Source: Streptomyces cellulosae
GTDB lineage: Bacteria > Actinomycetota > Actinomycetes > Streptomycetales > Streptomycetaceae
DNA length: 49,458 bases
Assembly (NCBI GenBank): GCA_014655195.1
Contig: BNBH01000042.1
Coordinates: forward strand, 1 to 49,458
Reading direction: 5' to 3'
The notes below the pieces were generated by a model. That model had not been told where the DNA came from. It worked only from the letters and a program-made list of their open reading frames with translations, and did not search any database. A program made the position numbers and the translations under genes. Shown here piece after piece: positions 24,168 through 34,033 of the stretch (its first letter is position 1; the number at the start of each line of letters is the position of its first letter).

Positions 24168-24665
24168 TCAGCCGTTGTACGGCTCGGCCTTGAGGATCGT
24201 CACCGAGGCCTTCTTGCCGTTCGGCAGCTCGTACTCCGCGTCCTCGCCGACCTTGTGGCCCATCACGCCGGACCCCAGCGGGGACTGCGGCGAGTAGGTC
24301 TCGATGTCGGAGCTCGCGTACTCGCGGGAGGCGAGCAGGAAGGTCAGCGTGTCGTCCTCGTCGCCGTCGAAGGCGATGGTCACGACCATGCCGGGCGCCA
24401 CGGCTCCGTCGGACGCCGGGGGAGTGCCCACCTTGGCGTTCTCGAGGAGCTGGGTCAGCTGGCGCACACGGAGCTCCTGCTTGCCCTGCTCCTCCTTGGC
24501 CGCGTGGTACCCGCCGTTCTCACGCAGGTCGCCCTCCTCACGCGCGGCGGCGATCTTGGCGGCGATCTCCGTGCGCGCGGGACCAGTAAGGTACTCAAGC
24601 TCGTCCTTGAGCTTGTTGTACGCCTCCTGGGTCAGCCAGGTGACGTTCTCGCTGGTCTGGGTCAC
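24168..24665 (-). CDS. greA: Transcription elongation factor GreA
   Basis: A 165-aa factor that stimulates cleavage of backtracked RNA by RNA polymerase. The N-terminal coiled-coil has the tip motif REEGDLRENGGYHAAKEEQG with the two acidic tip residues (D and E of GDLRENG). The C-terminal FKBP-like domain contains SPQSPLGSGVMGHKVGEDAEY. Length fits the family (about 158-167). GTG 24665 is chosen because GAGGAGC lies 6 bases upstream. The frame extends to 24695 without a ribosome site. As is common in Streptomyces, it sits near a DUF4307 gene and mca. Confidence 0.96.
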   Translation of the reverse strand: MTQTSENVTWLTQEAYNKLKDELEYLTGPARTEIAAKIAAAREEGDLRENGGYHAAKEEQGKQELRVRQLTQLLENAKVGTPPASDGAVAPGMVVTIAFDGDEDDTLTFLLASREYASSDIETYSPQSPLGSGVMGHKVGEDAEYELPNGKKASVTILKAEPYNG

Positions 24666-24833
24666 AGGTGCTCCTCGTAGGTACTGGGAATACAAAGCAT
24701 CGCCCTACCCAGAAGGATGGTCCCCCAGGGACGGGCGAAACCACGAGCCTAACAATTCAGTGCCCGTGGGGGGAGGACATAAGCCACTGTTCTCACGCCG
24801 ACGCAGGTCAGTGGCAGGGTATTCCCCGCCCGG

Positions 24834-25232
24834 TCATTCGGCGTGACAGCCGATGAGCTCCGCGCTGGTGCCGGGGGAGGTGGTGCGCAGCGTGACGACC
24901 TGGTCGATGCGGGTGGCGTCGCCGTCGAAGCGGAAGTCGGCCCGGCCGACCTCGGCGCCGTCCGCGGCCTGGGAGCGCACGGTGCAGTAGCCCACGACCC
25001 CGGCGTCCTTGTGCACCTCCAGGTGCACCTTCACCGCGTCCTCGCCGGTCTCGAAGCGGATCAGCTCGGCGCTGATCTCGTTCTGCGCGACGTAGTGGTA
25101 GCCGAACCAGCCGATCAGGGCGGCGAACAGGACGGCGAGCACACCGCCGACGACCTTGAGGGTGCGGTCGGCACGCTGGTCCGAGGAGCGGCCGTAGCGG
25201 CCCTCGGGCAGCCGCGTGCTCGACGTACTCAT
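24834..25232 (-). CDS. DUF4307 family membrane protein
   Basis: A 132-aa actinobacterial protein. A cytoplasmic N-terminus (about 1-25) precedes one transmembrane helix (VVGGVLAVLFAALIGWFGYHYV, about 27-48). The extracytoplasmic beta-rich domain contains GYCTVRSQAADGAEVGRADF and ends AELIGCHAE. Two Cys (in GYC and IGC) could form a disulfide. The function is unknown. The family is characteristically encoded next to mca, and here the two genes are divergent over 148 bp, which suggests a tie to thiol or envelope homeostasis (inference). The ATG at 25232 has GAGGAGA well placed. Confidence 0.88.
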   Translation of the reverse strand: MSTSSTRLPEGRYGRSSDQRADRTLKVVGGVLAVLFAALIGWFGYHYVAQNEISAELIRFETGEDAVKVHLEVHKDAGVVGYCTVRSQAADGAEVGRADFRFDGDATRIDQVVTLRTTSPGTSAELIGCHAE

Positions 25233-25292
25233 GATCGTCTCCTCGGAAGGAAGGGACCGGCGTCCCCGGTCCGTCCCCGGGAGCGGCGCTCC

Positions 25293-25318
25293 GGAATTTT
25301 TCGCCCCCCGGTTCCGTC
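25293..25318 (+). promoter_or_regulatory. SigR-like promoter candidate for mca
   Basis: GGAAT (25293-25297) is followed after exactly 18 bases by GTC (25316-25318). SigR, the thiol-oxidative-stress sigma factor, uses GGAAT-N18-GTT, so there is one mismatch. As recalled, mca belongs to the SigR regulon in S. coelicolor. TATAGA at 25321-25326 is an alternative vegetative -10. Confidence 0.45.
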
Positions 25319-25380
25319 ACTATAGAAGCCTGCGACTGCGCCGCCGCACACAGGGCGCCCAACGACTTGAGGATTGAGTC

Positions 25381-26262
25381 TTGACCGACAAGCTGCGACT
25401 GATGGCCGTGCACGCCCACCCCGACGACGAGTCGAGCAAGGGCGCGGCCACCATGGCGAAGTACGTGTCCGAGGGGGTGGACGTGCTGGTGGTGACCTGC
25501 ACGGGCGGGGAGCGCGGCTCCATCCTCAACCCCAAGCTCCAGGGGGACCCGTACATCGAGGAGCACATCCACGAGGTGCGCAAGAAGGAGATGGACGAGG
25601 CCCGCGAGATCCTCGGCGTGAAGCAGGAGTGGCTGGGCTTCGTCGACTCGGGCCTGCCCGAGGGCGACCCGCTGCCGCCGCTGCCGGAGGGCTGCTTCGC
25701 CCTGCAGGACGTCGACAAGGCGGCGGGCGAACTGGTGCGCAAGATCCGCTCCTTCCGGCCGCAGGTGATCACGACCTACGACGAGAACGGCGGCTACCCG
25801 CACCCCGACCACATCATGACCCACAAGATCACGATGGTGGCGTTCGAGGGCGCGGCGGACACCGAGAAGTACCCGGAGGACGAGTTCGGCCCGGCGTACC
25901 AGCCGCTGAAGCTGTACTACAACCAGGGCTTCAACCGTCCCCGCACCGAGGCGCTGCACAACGCGATGCTGGAGCGCGGGCTCGAGTCGCCGTACGGGGA
26001 CTGGCTGAAGCGGTGGGACGAGTTCGAGCGCAAGGAGCGCACGCTCACCACGCACGTGCCGTGCGCCGACTTCTTCGAGATCCGCGACAAGGCGCTGATC
26101 GCGCACCGCACGCAGATCGACCCCGACGGGGGCTGGTTCCGGGTGCCGCTGGACCTCCAGAAGGAGGTCTGGCCGACGGAGGAGTACGAGCTCGCGAAGT
26201 CGCTCGTGGACACCTCCCTCCCCGAGGACGACCTCTTCGCGGGCATCCGGGACAATGGCTGA
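25381..26262 (+). CDS. mca: Mycothiol S-conjugate amidase
   Basis: Cleaves mycothiol S-conjugates of toxins and antibiotics to a mercapturate, which is exported, and GlcN-Ins, which is recycled. The 293-aa LmbE/PIG-L-fold protein has zinc ligands H13 and D16 in AHPDDE (12-17), general base D15 and the third ligand H144 in HPDH (141-144). TGGERG (41-46) is also typical. Length separates it from the deacetylase MshB, and the KLYYNQGF segment is Mca-like. TTG start at 25381 with GAGGAT upstream. It is followed by a small membrane-protein gene that overlaps its stop. Regulation by SigR is suggested by the upstream motif. Confidence 0.95.
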   Translation: MTDKLRLMAVHAHPDDESSKGAATMAKYVSEGVDVLVVTCTGGERGSILNPKLQGDPYIEEHIHEVRKKEMDEAREILGVKQEWLGFVDSGLPEGDPLPPLPEGCFALQDVDKAAGELVRKIRSFRPQVITTYDENGGYPHPDHIMTHKITMVAFEGAADTEKYPEDEFGPAYQPLKLYYNQGFNRPRTEALHNAMLERGLESPYGDWLKRWDEFERKERTLTTHVPCADFFEIRDKALIAHRTQIDPDGGWFRVPLDLQKEVWPTEEYELAKSLVDTSLPEDDLFAGIRDNG

Positions 26263-26497
26263 CATGAGCGCAAGCGCAAGCCTGGCAATGACCCACCTGG
26301 TCCCCCTCGCCAAGGAGTTCGACGAGGACAAGGTCACCCCCGGTGTCCTCGGCTTCATCGTCTTCGCGGTGATGGCCCTGGCGGTCTGGGGCCTGATGAA
26401 GTCGATGAACCGGCACATGGGCCGCGTGAACTTCGCGGAGGCCGACGAGGCCGCCGCGGAAGGCCCCGCCTCCGACGCCGGCAAATCCACGGCCTGA
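26255..26497 (+). CDS. Small single-span membrane protein downstream of mca
   Basis: An 80-aa protein with one transmembrane helix (GVLGFIVFAVMALAVWGLM, about 30-48), a basic stretch after it (KSMNRHMGR) and an acidic Ala-rich tail. It starts inside the last codons of mca (ATG 26255, overlap 8 bases; ATG 26264 and 26288 are alternatives), so it is co-transcribed with mca and probably translationally coupled. I know of no function. A hairpin follows at 26517-26544. Confidence 0.8.
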   Translation: MADMSASASLAMTHLVPLAKEFDEDKVTPGVLGFIVFAVMALAVWGLMKSMNRHMGRVNFAEADEAAAEGPASDAGKSTA

Positions 26498-26516
26498 CCC
26501 CAGCCGCACAGACGCA

Positions 26517-26544
26517 CGGCACCCGGCAGCTGCGCCGGGTGCCG
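26517..26544. terminator. Terminator hairpin after the mca operon
   Basis: 11-bp perfect stem CGGCACCCGGC (26517-26527) with complement at 26534-26544, loop AGCTGC. Confidence 0.82.
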
Positions 26545-26633
26545 GTTCCCGTGTGCCCGCGCCGGCGGGCGAGGCCCGCCGGGCACCCGGCGTGGGCCCC
26601 GCACCTCGTGCCGAGGCCGCCCCGCAGGGCCCT

Positions 26634-29600
26634 TCACGCGTCCAGTGGCACCGGCACCCCCATCACCTCCCGGGCGTGGCGGGTGGGGACCAGGCCGAGG
26701 TTCCAGGCCTGCCAGCCCGTGTCGAGGCTGACGCCCCGCTCCAGGAGGAGCTGGTAGGAGTCGACGCAGTCGGTGAGCTTGGGGTCGCGGGCCGGGTGGG
26801 GGGCCGCGGCCAGGTCCGTGAGTTCCTGCTGGGCCACCGCCGTGCCGACCTCCGTGCCGCCCGGCGCCGCGTACGGCAGGAGCGTGCAGCGCAGGAAGCG
26901 CGCCCAGTCCTCGCCGCGCCGGTCGCCGTACGAGGCGAACAGCGTGACCGCCTCGTCGCACAGCGCCAGCGCCTGCTGCGTGCGCGCGTTGCCCGCGTCG
27001 ACGACCGCCAGCTCCAGGCACGTCCACGCCTCGCCGTGCGCCACCCCGATCCGCTGGAAGTCGGCGCGCGCGTCCACCAGCAGCTGCCGGGCGAACCCGG
27101 AGTTGCGCAGCGAGCCCGTCTGGGCCGCCCGCTGGTCGCGGGTGACCCGCGCCGAATGGTGCCGGGCACAGGCCAGGCCGTACACGTCCCGCATACGGGA
27201 GAACATCGTGCGGGCGCGTTCCAGCTCGCGCACCGCGCGGTCCCGGTCGCCGCTCTCCTCCAGTGCCTGCCCCAGGTAGTACAGCGTCCACGCCTCGCCG
27301 CGCGCGTCCTCGTTGTCCCGGTGCCGGGCGGCGGCCCGGCGCAGCTCCTCCACCGCGGGAGAAGCGTCCCCGTCGACCAGCCGGGCCCGCGCCAGCTCGG
27401 TCAGCGCCCAGGCCTCGCCGCGCGCGTCCCGGGTGGCGCCGTACAGGTCGAGCGCGGTGCGCAGCTCGCCCTCCGCGCGCTCCACGTCCCCGCGCCGCAG
27501 ATGCAGCTGCCCCAGCTGGAAGTGCGCCCACGCCTGCCCGTGCAGGGACTCGCCGGCGCGGTGCAGCACCAGGGACTCGGTGAGCAGGTCCAGCGCCTCC
27601 GCCAGCCGCGCCCGGTCCCGCTCCACCGCGGCCAGCGCGTGCATCGTCCAGGCCCGGTCCGCGGCCAGCGCGTCCGACGCCTGGAGGCCCAGCGCCTCCC
27701 GCAGCCGCGCCGACGCCTCCGTCAGGTTGCCCTGGTGGTGCAGCGTGATGCCGAGCGAGGTCAGCGCCCGCGCCTGGCCCGCCTCGTGCTGCGCCTCCCG
27801 GTACAGGTCCACCACCGACGTCAGCGTGGTCCGCGCCGTGTCCAGCTCGCCGAGCTGCCGCGCCGCGATGCCCGTGCGCCACTGCACGGAGCGGACCAGC
27901 AGCCCCTCGTCGACGGCCTGCGCCAGCTCGTTGATCTCGCCCAGCCGGTAGAGGTCGCCGCGCAGCAGGCAGTAGTCGCACAGCGCGCCCAGCAGGTTCA
28001 GCACCGCGCCCTGGTCGACGCCCTCGGCGTGCCGCAGCGCGGCGGTGATGAAGCTCGACTCGTCGTCCAGCCAGCGCAGCGCCTCGTCCAGCGAGGTGAA
28101 GCCGTACGGGCTGAAGCGGTCGGAGCGGGTGGACATGTTGCCGTCGACCAGCCGCAGCACCGAGTCGGCGAGCTCGGCGTAGTTGACGATCAGCCGCTCC
28201 TGCGCGGCGGCGCGCTCGTCGGGGTCCTCCTCGTCGAGGAGGCGGGCGTGCGCGAACGCCCGTACCAGGGCGTGCAGCCGGTACCGGCTGTGCCGGACCT
28301 TGTCGATCAGTCCGGCCCGGTGCAGCGCCTCCAGATGCCGGGTGGCCTCCGCCTCGTCGGTGGAGAGCAGAGCCGCCGCCGCTGCCGCGCCGAGCGAGGC
28401 CCGCCCGGCCAGCGCGAGCCGCCGCAGCAGCCGCCGTACGGTGTCGGGCTGGTCGGTGTAGCGCAGCCACAGGGCCCGCTCGACCGGCTCGACGGGCCCG
28501 TAGGCGCCCAGGTCGGTCGCGAGGGCGAGCGTGGAGCGAGGGCCGAGGGCGGCACCGGCCAGCCGCAGCGCCAGCGGCAGCCCCCCGCACAGCTCCCGCA
28601 CCCGCTCCGCGGACTCGGCGTCGTACGGCCCGGAGTCGTCCTGCGCGGCGGCCGTCAGCAGCTCCTCCGCGCCGGCCGCGTCCAGCGGCTCCACCGGCAG
28701 CCGGTGCACCCGCGCGGGCAGGTCCTCGGGCAGCCCCAGCGGGGAGCGCGAGGTGACGAGCACCAGGCTGTCGGAGCGCTCGGGCAGCAGCGTGCGCACC
28801 TGCTGCGGGTCGGACGCGTCGTCGAGGACGATCGTGACGGGTGTACCGGTCAGATGCTGGTGGTACAGCTCGCTCAGCCGCTTGACCTGCTGGTCCGGGG
28901 AGGTCCGCTCCCGGAACAGCAACTGCTCGCGGGGCGCGCCGAGCCGGTTCAGCAGGTGCAGCAGCGCGTCCCGCGTGGACAGCGGGGGCTCGCCGGAGGC
29001 GTCGCCGCGCAGGTCGACCACGCAGGCACCGCGGAAGTAGTCCCTCAGCTCGTGCGCGGCCCGCACCGCCAGCGCCGTACGGCCACTGCCGGGCTCCCCG
29101 TGCAGCACCACCACCGTGGGCAGGGTCTCCGTGGCCGCGCGGGCCGACTGCACCCACTGCCGGATCCGCGCCGTCTCCTGCCGCCGCCCCGCGAACGGGC
29201 CGTGCGGCTCCGGAAGCTGCCCGAACGACTGCTCAAGGACGCTTCTCCCGCGGGCCGCCGCGCTCTTGTCGGTGCCGCGCAGCCGCGGCCCGGTCCGCTT
29301 GGGCGCCGTGGAGGCGGCGAGGACGCGCTGCTGGTCGAGGAAGGGCCGGATGCCCCGCACCTCCAGCGCGGTCAGCCACTGCAGCCGCAGCTGCTCGACC
29401 CCGCCCGGCTGGCCCGCCGCGCCGGCGTGGTGGTGGGCGGCGGGGAGGTGCGACCCGGCGACCTTCACCACGGTCGCCGCCGCCCCGACCACGCCGACGG
29501 CCACGCCCGCGCCCAGCGCGGTCCCGGTGTCCGTGCCGAACGCCAGGTCGGCGACCACCGCCGCCGCACCCGCGACCCCGGCCACCAGTAACGGCGTCCC

Positions 29601-29834
29601 GCCGCCCTCGCGCGCGTACCGCTGCCGGAACGACAGCCGGCCGGCCTCCGCCTCGTCCAGGGCGCGGGTGTACGCCTCGTACTCCTCGGCCGCCGTGCGC
29701 GCCATCGCGTCCAGCGCCCCCCGCGCCCGGGACAGCAGCACCTTCCCGTCGGTGCGCCCGCCCGACCGGCGCACCTCCTCCTCCACGGCCCGCGCCAACA
29801 GCCGTTCGGCGTCGGCCCGATGACCGTCCCTCAT
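26634..29834 (-). CDS. STAND (NB-ARC-type) ATPase with TPR repeats and N-terminal membrane hairpin
   Basis: A 1066-aa signal-transduction ATPase. Residues 1-70 are helical and charged. Two hydrophobic segments (about 82-100 and 104-126) may form a membrane hairpin. The NB-ARC domain spans about 205-520: phosphate loop GEPGSGRT (246-253), Walker B VTIVLDD (333-339), sensor VTSRSPLGLP and the GLPLAL motif. A winged-helix part follows, then TPR repeats from about 600 to 1000 (for example GQAWAHFQLGQLHLRRGDVERAEGEL). Architecture resembles AfsR and GntR-independent STAND regulators without a SARP DNA-binding domain. Two oddities are described as findings: Arg252 replaces the Walker A Lys, and Leu82 is a TTA codon. 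GGAGGGGGA precedes ATG 29834. Confidence 0.88.
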   Translation of the reverse strand: MRDGHRADAERLLARAVEEEVRRSGGRTDGKVLLSRARGALDAMARTAAEEYEAYTRALDEAEAGRLSFRQRYAREGGGTPLLVAGVAGAAAVVADLAFGTDTGTALGAGVAVGVVGAAATVVKVAGSHLPAAHHHAGAAGQPGGVEQLRLQWLTALEVRGIRPFLDQQRVLAASTAPKRTGPRLRGTDKSAAARGRSVLEQSFGQLPEPHGPFAGRRQETARIRQWVQSARAATETLPTVVVLHGEPGSGRTALAVRAAHELRDYFRGACVVDLRGDASGEPPLSTRDALLHLLNRLGAPREQLLFRERTSPDQQVKRLSELYHQHLTGTPVTIVLDDASDPQQVRTLLPERSDSLVLVTSRSPLGLPEDLPARVHRLPVEPLDAAGAEELLTAAAQDDSGPYDAESAERVRELCGGLPLALRLAGAALGPRSTLALATDLGAYGPVEPVERALWLRYTDQPDTVRRLLRRLALAGRASLGAAAAAALLSTDEAEATRHLEALHRAGLIDKVRHSRYRLHALVRAFAHARLLDEEDPDERAAAQERLIVNYAELADSVLRLVDGNMSTRSDRFSPYGFTSLDEALRWLDDESSFITAALRHAEGVDQGAVLNLLGALCDYCLLRGDLYRLGEINELAQAVDEGLLVRSVQWRTGIAARQLGELDTARTTLTSVVDLYREAQHEAGQARALTSLGITLHHQGNLTEASARLREALGLQASDALAADRAWTMHALAAVERDRARLAEALDLLTESLVLHRAGESLHGQAWAHFQLGQLHLRRGDVERAEGELRTALDLYGATRDARGEAWALTELARARLVDGDASPAVEELRRAAARHRDNEDARGEAWTLYYLGQALEESGDRDRAVRELERARTMFSRMRDVYGLACARHHSARVTRDQRAAQTGSLRNSGFARQLLVDARADFQRIGVAHGEAWTCLELAVVDAGNARTQQALALCDEAVTLFASYGDRRGEDWARFLRCTLLPYAAPGGTEVGTAVAQQELTDLAAAPHPARDPKLTDCVDSYQLLLERGVSLDTGWQAWNLGLVPTRHAREVMGVPVPLDA
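29589..29591 (-). other. TTA leucine codon (bldA-dependent)
   Basis: Codon 82 of the STAND ATPase reads TTA on the minus strand. It is the only in-frame TTA I found among the called genes. In Streptomyces TTA is read only by the bldA tRNA, which accumulates late in development. Confidence 0.85.
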
Positions 29835-30013
29835 GTCCGTCCCCCTCCGGCGGCGATCGTGTCGCTACGAGTGTCCTGCGGGAGGGGCCCGGGCGCGAGG
29901 GTGCGACGATCAACGGCCGCCCCGTCACCATCCCTTCACACGGCGGGAGCGCCCGACGGGCCGCGCGCCCGCCCGTCCCGCGCCGGGCGGGGGGAGTGCG
30001 CGAGGATGGACGT

Positions 30014-32053
<2,040 letters not shown>

Positions 32054-32065
32054 GCGGAGGGCGGA

Positions 32066-32341
32066 CCTGTCCGCGGATCACGCCGTGGATGCGGTGTCCG
32101 GCGCGGGGACCTTCAGCGGTGTTGTAGCCGGTCGCCGGGTGCTGTCCCGGGTTGCGTCCGCGTGGGGGTCTTCGGGTGTCGGGGGACAGGCCTGTCCGGC
32201 GTCACGCCGTGGACGCGGTGTCCGGCGCGGGGCGCCCCCAGCGGTGTTGTAGCCGGTCGCCGTCCGCCCACCCCGTCTGCGTCCGCGCGGTGGCCTGCGG
32301 GCGCGGGGCGGACGGGCCCGTCCGGCGGATCACGCCGTGGT
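32066..32341. repeat. 125-bp tandem repeat, 2.2 copies
   Basis: Units begin with C(C/C)TGTCC or CCCGTCC at 32066, 32191 and 32317. The best conserved segment runs from TCACGCCGTGGA (32078 and 32202) to GTTGTAGCCGGTCGCC (ending 32136 and 32261). A weaker match, TGCGTCCGCG, is shared farther along. The third copy breaks off after CACGCCGTGG. Confidence 0.75.
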
Positions 32342-32407
32342 GCGAGGGCAGGCGCGCTCGTGTCGGGCGCGGGAACAGCTGCCCGCTTGAGGCAGCGGGC
32401 GGGCCAC

Positions 32408-32462
32408 GCCCCCAGGGGCGCGGGGAACTGCGCGAACGGGGGTCCGGGGGCGGAGCCCCCGC
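32408..32462. repeat. Dispersed Streptomyces intergenic element
   Basis: GCCCCCAGGGGCGCGGGGAA followed by CTGCGCGA is a sequence I recognise from intergenic regions of many Streptomyces chromosomes. It is followed by a hairpin, GGGGGC-GGA-GCCCCC (32446-32460), which may act as a terminator. Confidence 0.6.
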
Positions 32463-32535
32463 ATACGGGAGGGCAGGACGCCGAGGGTGCTGCCTACGGC
32501 ACGATCCGCCGGAAAGGCGCCTGCGGGCGCGAGCC

Positions 32536-33270
32536 TCAGACCCCCCGGTCCGCCCGCGACGCCACCGCCCGCTCCACGATCGCCTCCAGCTGCTCATGAT
32601 GCGCGCCCTTCCAGTACGCGCGCCCGCAGTCCGCGCACTGGGCGAACACGTCGTACGTACGGTGGGTCCCTTCCTTGAGCTGGTCGGCGACGTCATCCTT
32701 CCCCGCTGCGCGCAGCAGCCCGTTGCAGGCGGTGCAGCGGGTCCACGGCCGCAGCTCGGGGTCGAAGCGGTCCAGGACGTACGCCAGTTGCTCCTCGGGG
32801 CGGGTGCTGTACACGAACGCGCCCGCCCACAGCTCGCGGCGGCGCAGCAGCCCCCGGTCGCGGCTCAGCATGACCCGCTTCTCGGCGGCCGACCGCGCGG
32901 CCAGCGCCGGGTCGCCGATGTCGGTCGACTCGTACGCCGTGTCCACGCCCAGCAGCCGCAGCCGGCGGGCGAGGGTGCCGAGGTGGACGTCGAGCAGGAA
33001 CCGCAGGGGAGCGCCGGGCACCCGCTGCGGACGCGTGTGGGGGCGGACGGTCACCGACTCGCCGGCGGCGGGGACGTGCCCGGTGGGCACCTCGCGGCCG
33101 TTCACCAGCAGGGTGCCGACCTCGGTCAGCGGGACGCCGAGCGACTCGACGACGTGCCCGAGGCCGGCGAAGCCGTCGGTGGCCGTCCTGAGGCTGCCCG
33201 TGGCGCGCGCCTGGGGGACGAAGACGAGCAGCTCGGGGGCGAACTCGACGTGGATCTCGGGACCGTTCAC
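32536..33270 (-). CDS. Mut7-C RNase domain protein with ubiquitin-like N-domain
   Basis: A 244-aa cytoplasmic protein. Residues 1-80 form a ThiS/ubiquitin-like beta-grasp domain (GHVVESLGVPLTEVGTLLVNGREV). Residues 88-225 are a Mut7-C PIN-like RNase domain with acidic residues D94 (FLLDVHLGTLARRLRLLG) and D138 (LSRDRGLL). A zinc ribbon is formed by C179/C182 and C212/C215. The fusion of Mut7-C ubiquitin and Mut7-C RNase is a known bacterial combination. Targets are unknown; degradation of tRNA or other RNA has been proposed for the family. GTG start at 33270 has no strong ribosome site. It is downstream of, and in the same direction as, the TetR gene with a 33-bp gap, so the two could share a transcript. 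Confidence 0.88.
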   Translation of the reverse strand: MNGPEIHVEFAPELLVFVPQARATGSLRTATDGFAGLGHVVESLGVPLTEVGTLLVNGREVPTGHVPAAGESVTVRPHTRPQRVPGAPLRFLLDVHLGTLARRLRLLGVDTAYESTDIGDPALAARSAAEKRVMLSRDRGLLRRRELWAGAFVYSTRPEEQLAYVLDRFDPELRPWTRCTACNGLLRAAGKDDVADQLKEGTHRTYDVFAQCADCGRAYWKGAHHEQLEAIVERAVASRADRGV

Positions 33271-33303
33271 CCGGTCAGGATGGCACGACGGGCGCGTGCC
33301 GCC

Positions 33304-33945
33304 TCAGCTTTTTCCGGTGGGCAGGCCGCGCTCTATCACGTCGATCGCCCGGTCGGCGAGGTCGGCGTAGTCCTCGCGGTGGCCGTGCTCGGCCCAGTAC
33401 ATGGTGGCCTCCAGCAGGCCGCCGATCAGGGCCATCGTGTGCACCCGCACCTCCAGTCCCTCCGGGGCGAGCCCGGTGCGGCGGGCGACGGCCTCGGCGA
33501 GCGTCCGACCGATACCCGTGACGGTCTCCCGCACCCGCGCGCGGACCGCGGGGACCTCCAGCATCAGCCGGGCGCGCAGCTCGGTGATCTCCGGCTGCTC
33601 GGTCATGGCGAGGCGGACGGCCTTGCGGATCACGTAGCGGACGGAGTCGGTCCAGGGCTCGTCGGCGGGGCGTGCGGCGAGTTCGGCGAGCAGCGGCTCG
33701 TCGTACTCGTCGGTGACGACGATGTCCTCCTTGGTGGGGAAGTAGCGGAAGACGGTCGACGGGGACACCTCGGCGCGCCCGGCGATCTGCTCGATCGTCG
33801 TGGAGTCGTACCCCTGCTCCTCGACCAGCGCGTAGGCGGCGCCGCGGATGGCCTCGCGCGTCTTGATCTTCTTGCGTTCGCGCAGTCCGGGGCGCGGCGG
33901 GGCGTCGGGGGCGAGGGGGGATCGTGCGGCCGTCATGACGTTCAT
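33304..33945 (-). CDS. TetR-family transcriptional regulator
   Basis: A 213-aa regulator. Helix-turn-helix at about 20-70 (REAIRGAAYALVEEQGYDSTTIEQIAGRAEVSPSTVFRYFPTKEDIV). The C-terminal ligand domain contains VRYVIRKAVRLAMTEQPEITELRARLMLEVP, as in many actinobacterial AcrR-like repressors. ATG 33945 is chosen; ATG 33936 (MTAARS) is equally possible, and neither has a good ribosome site. It lies downstream of the hemolysin III gene on the same strand but separated by a terminator hairpin. A TACGG-GA-CCGTA palindrome in the hemolysin III promoter may be its target (inference). Confidence 0.88.
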   Translation of the reverse strand: MNVMTAARSPLAPDAPPRPGLRERKKIKTREAIRGAAYALVEEQGYDSTTIEQIAGRAEVSPSTVFRYFPTKEDIVVTDEYDEPLLAELAARPADEPWTDSVRYVIRKAVRLAMTEQPEITELRARLMLEVPAVRARVRETVTGIGRTLAEAVARRTGLAPEGLEVRVHTMALIGGLLEATMYWAEHGHREDYADLADRAIDVIERGLPTGKS

Positions 33946-33980
33946 TGTCAGGGACGGGCCGACGGGTGAGGGCACGGAAA

Positions 33981-34006
33981 AGGCCGCGGCGTCGACGCCG
34001 CGGCCT
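33981..34006 (-). terminator. Intrinsic terminator with T-tract after hemolysin III gene
   Basis: Perfect 26-bp palindrome (AGGCCGCGGCGTC and complement). On the minus strand it is followed directly by TTTTCC, a near-canonical rho-independent terminator, 27 bases after the hemolysin III stop. Confidence 0.88.
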
Positions 34007-34033
34007 GTATTGGGTGGGCCCCCGGGGGGCCTC

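Larger units (their letters stand above)
32054..32535. other. Repeat-rich intergenic region without a gene
   Basis: 482 bp containing a 125-bp tandem repeat (two and a bit copies) and a dispersed Streptomyces intergenic element. Open frames exist, but none has a plausible start or composition. The neighbours converge here (stops at 32053 and 32536). Confidence 0.7.

Noticed and set aside
24808..29157. A 1449-codon open frame on the - strand and a 1012-codon one on + at 26553-29591
   Set aside because: Both are GC-bias shadows of mca, DUF4307 and the STAND ATPase, and neither has recognisable domains.
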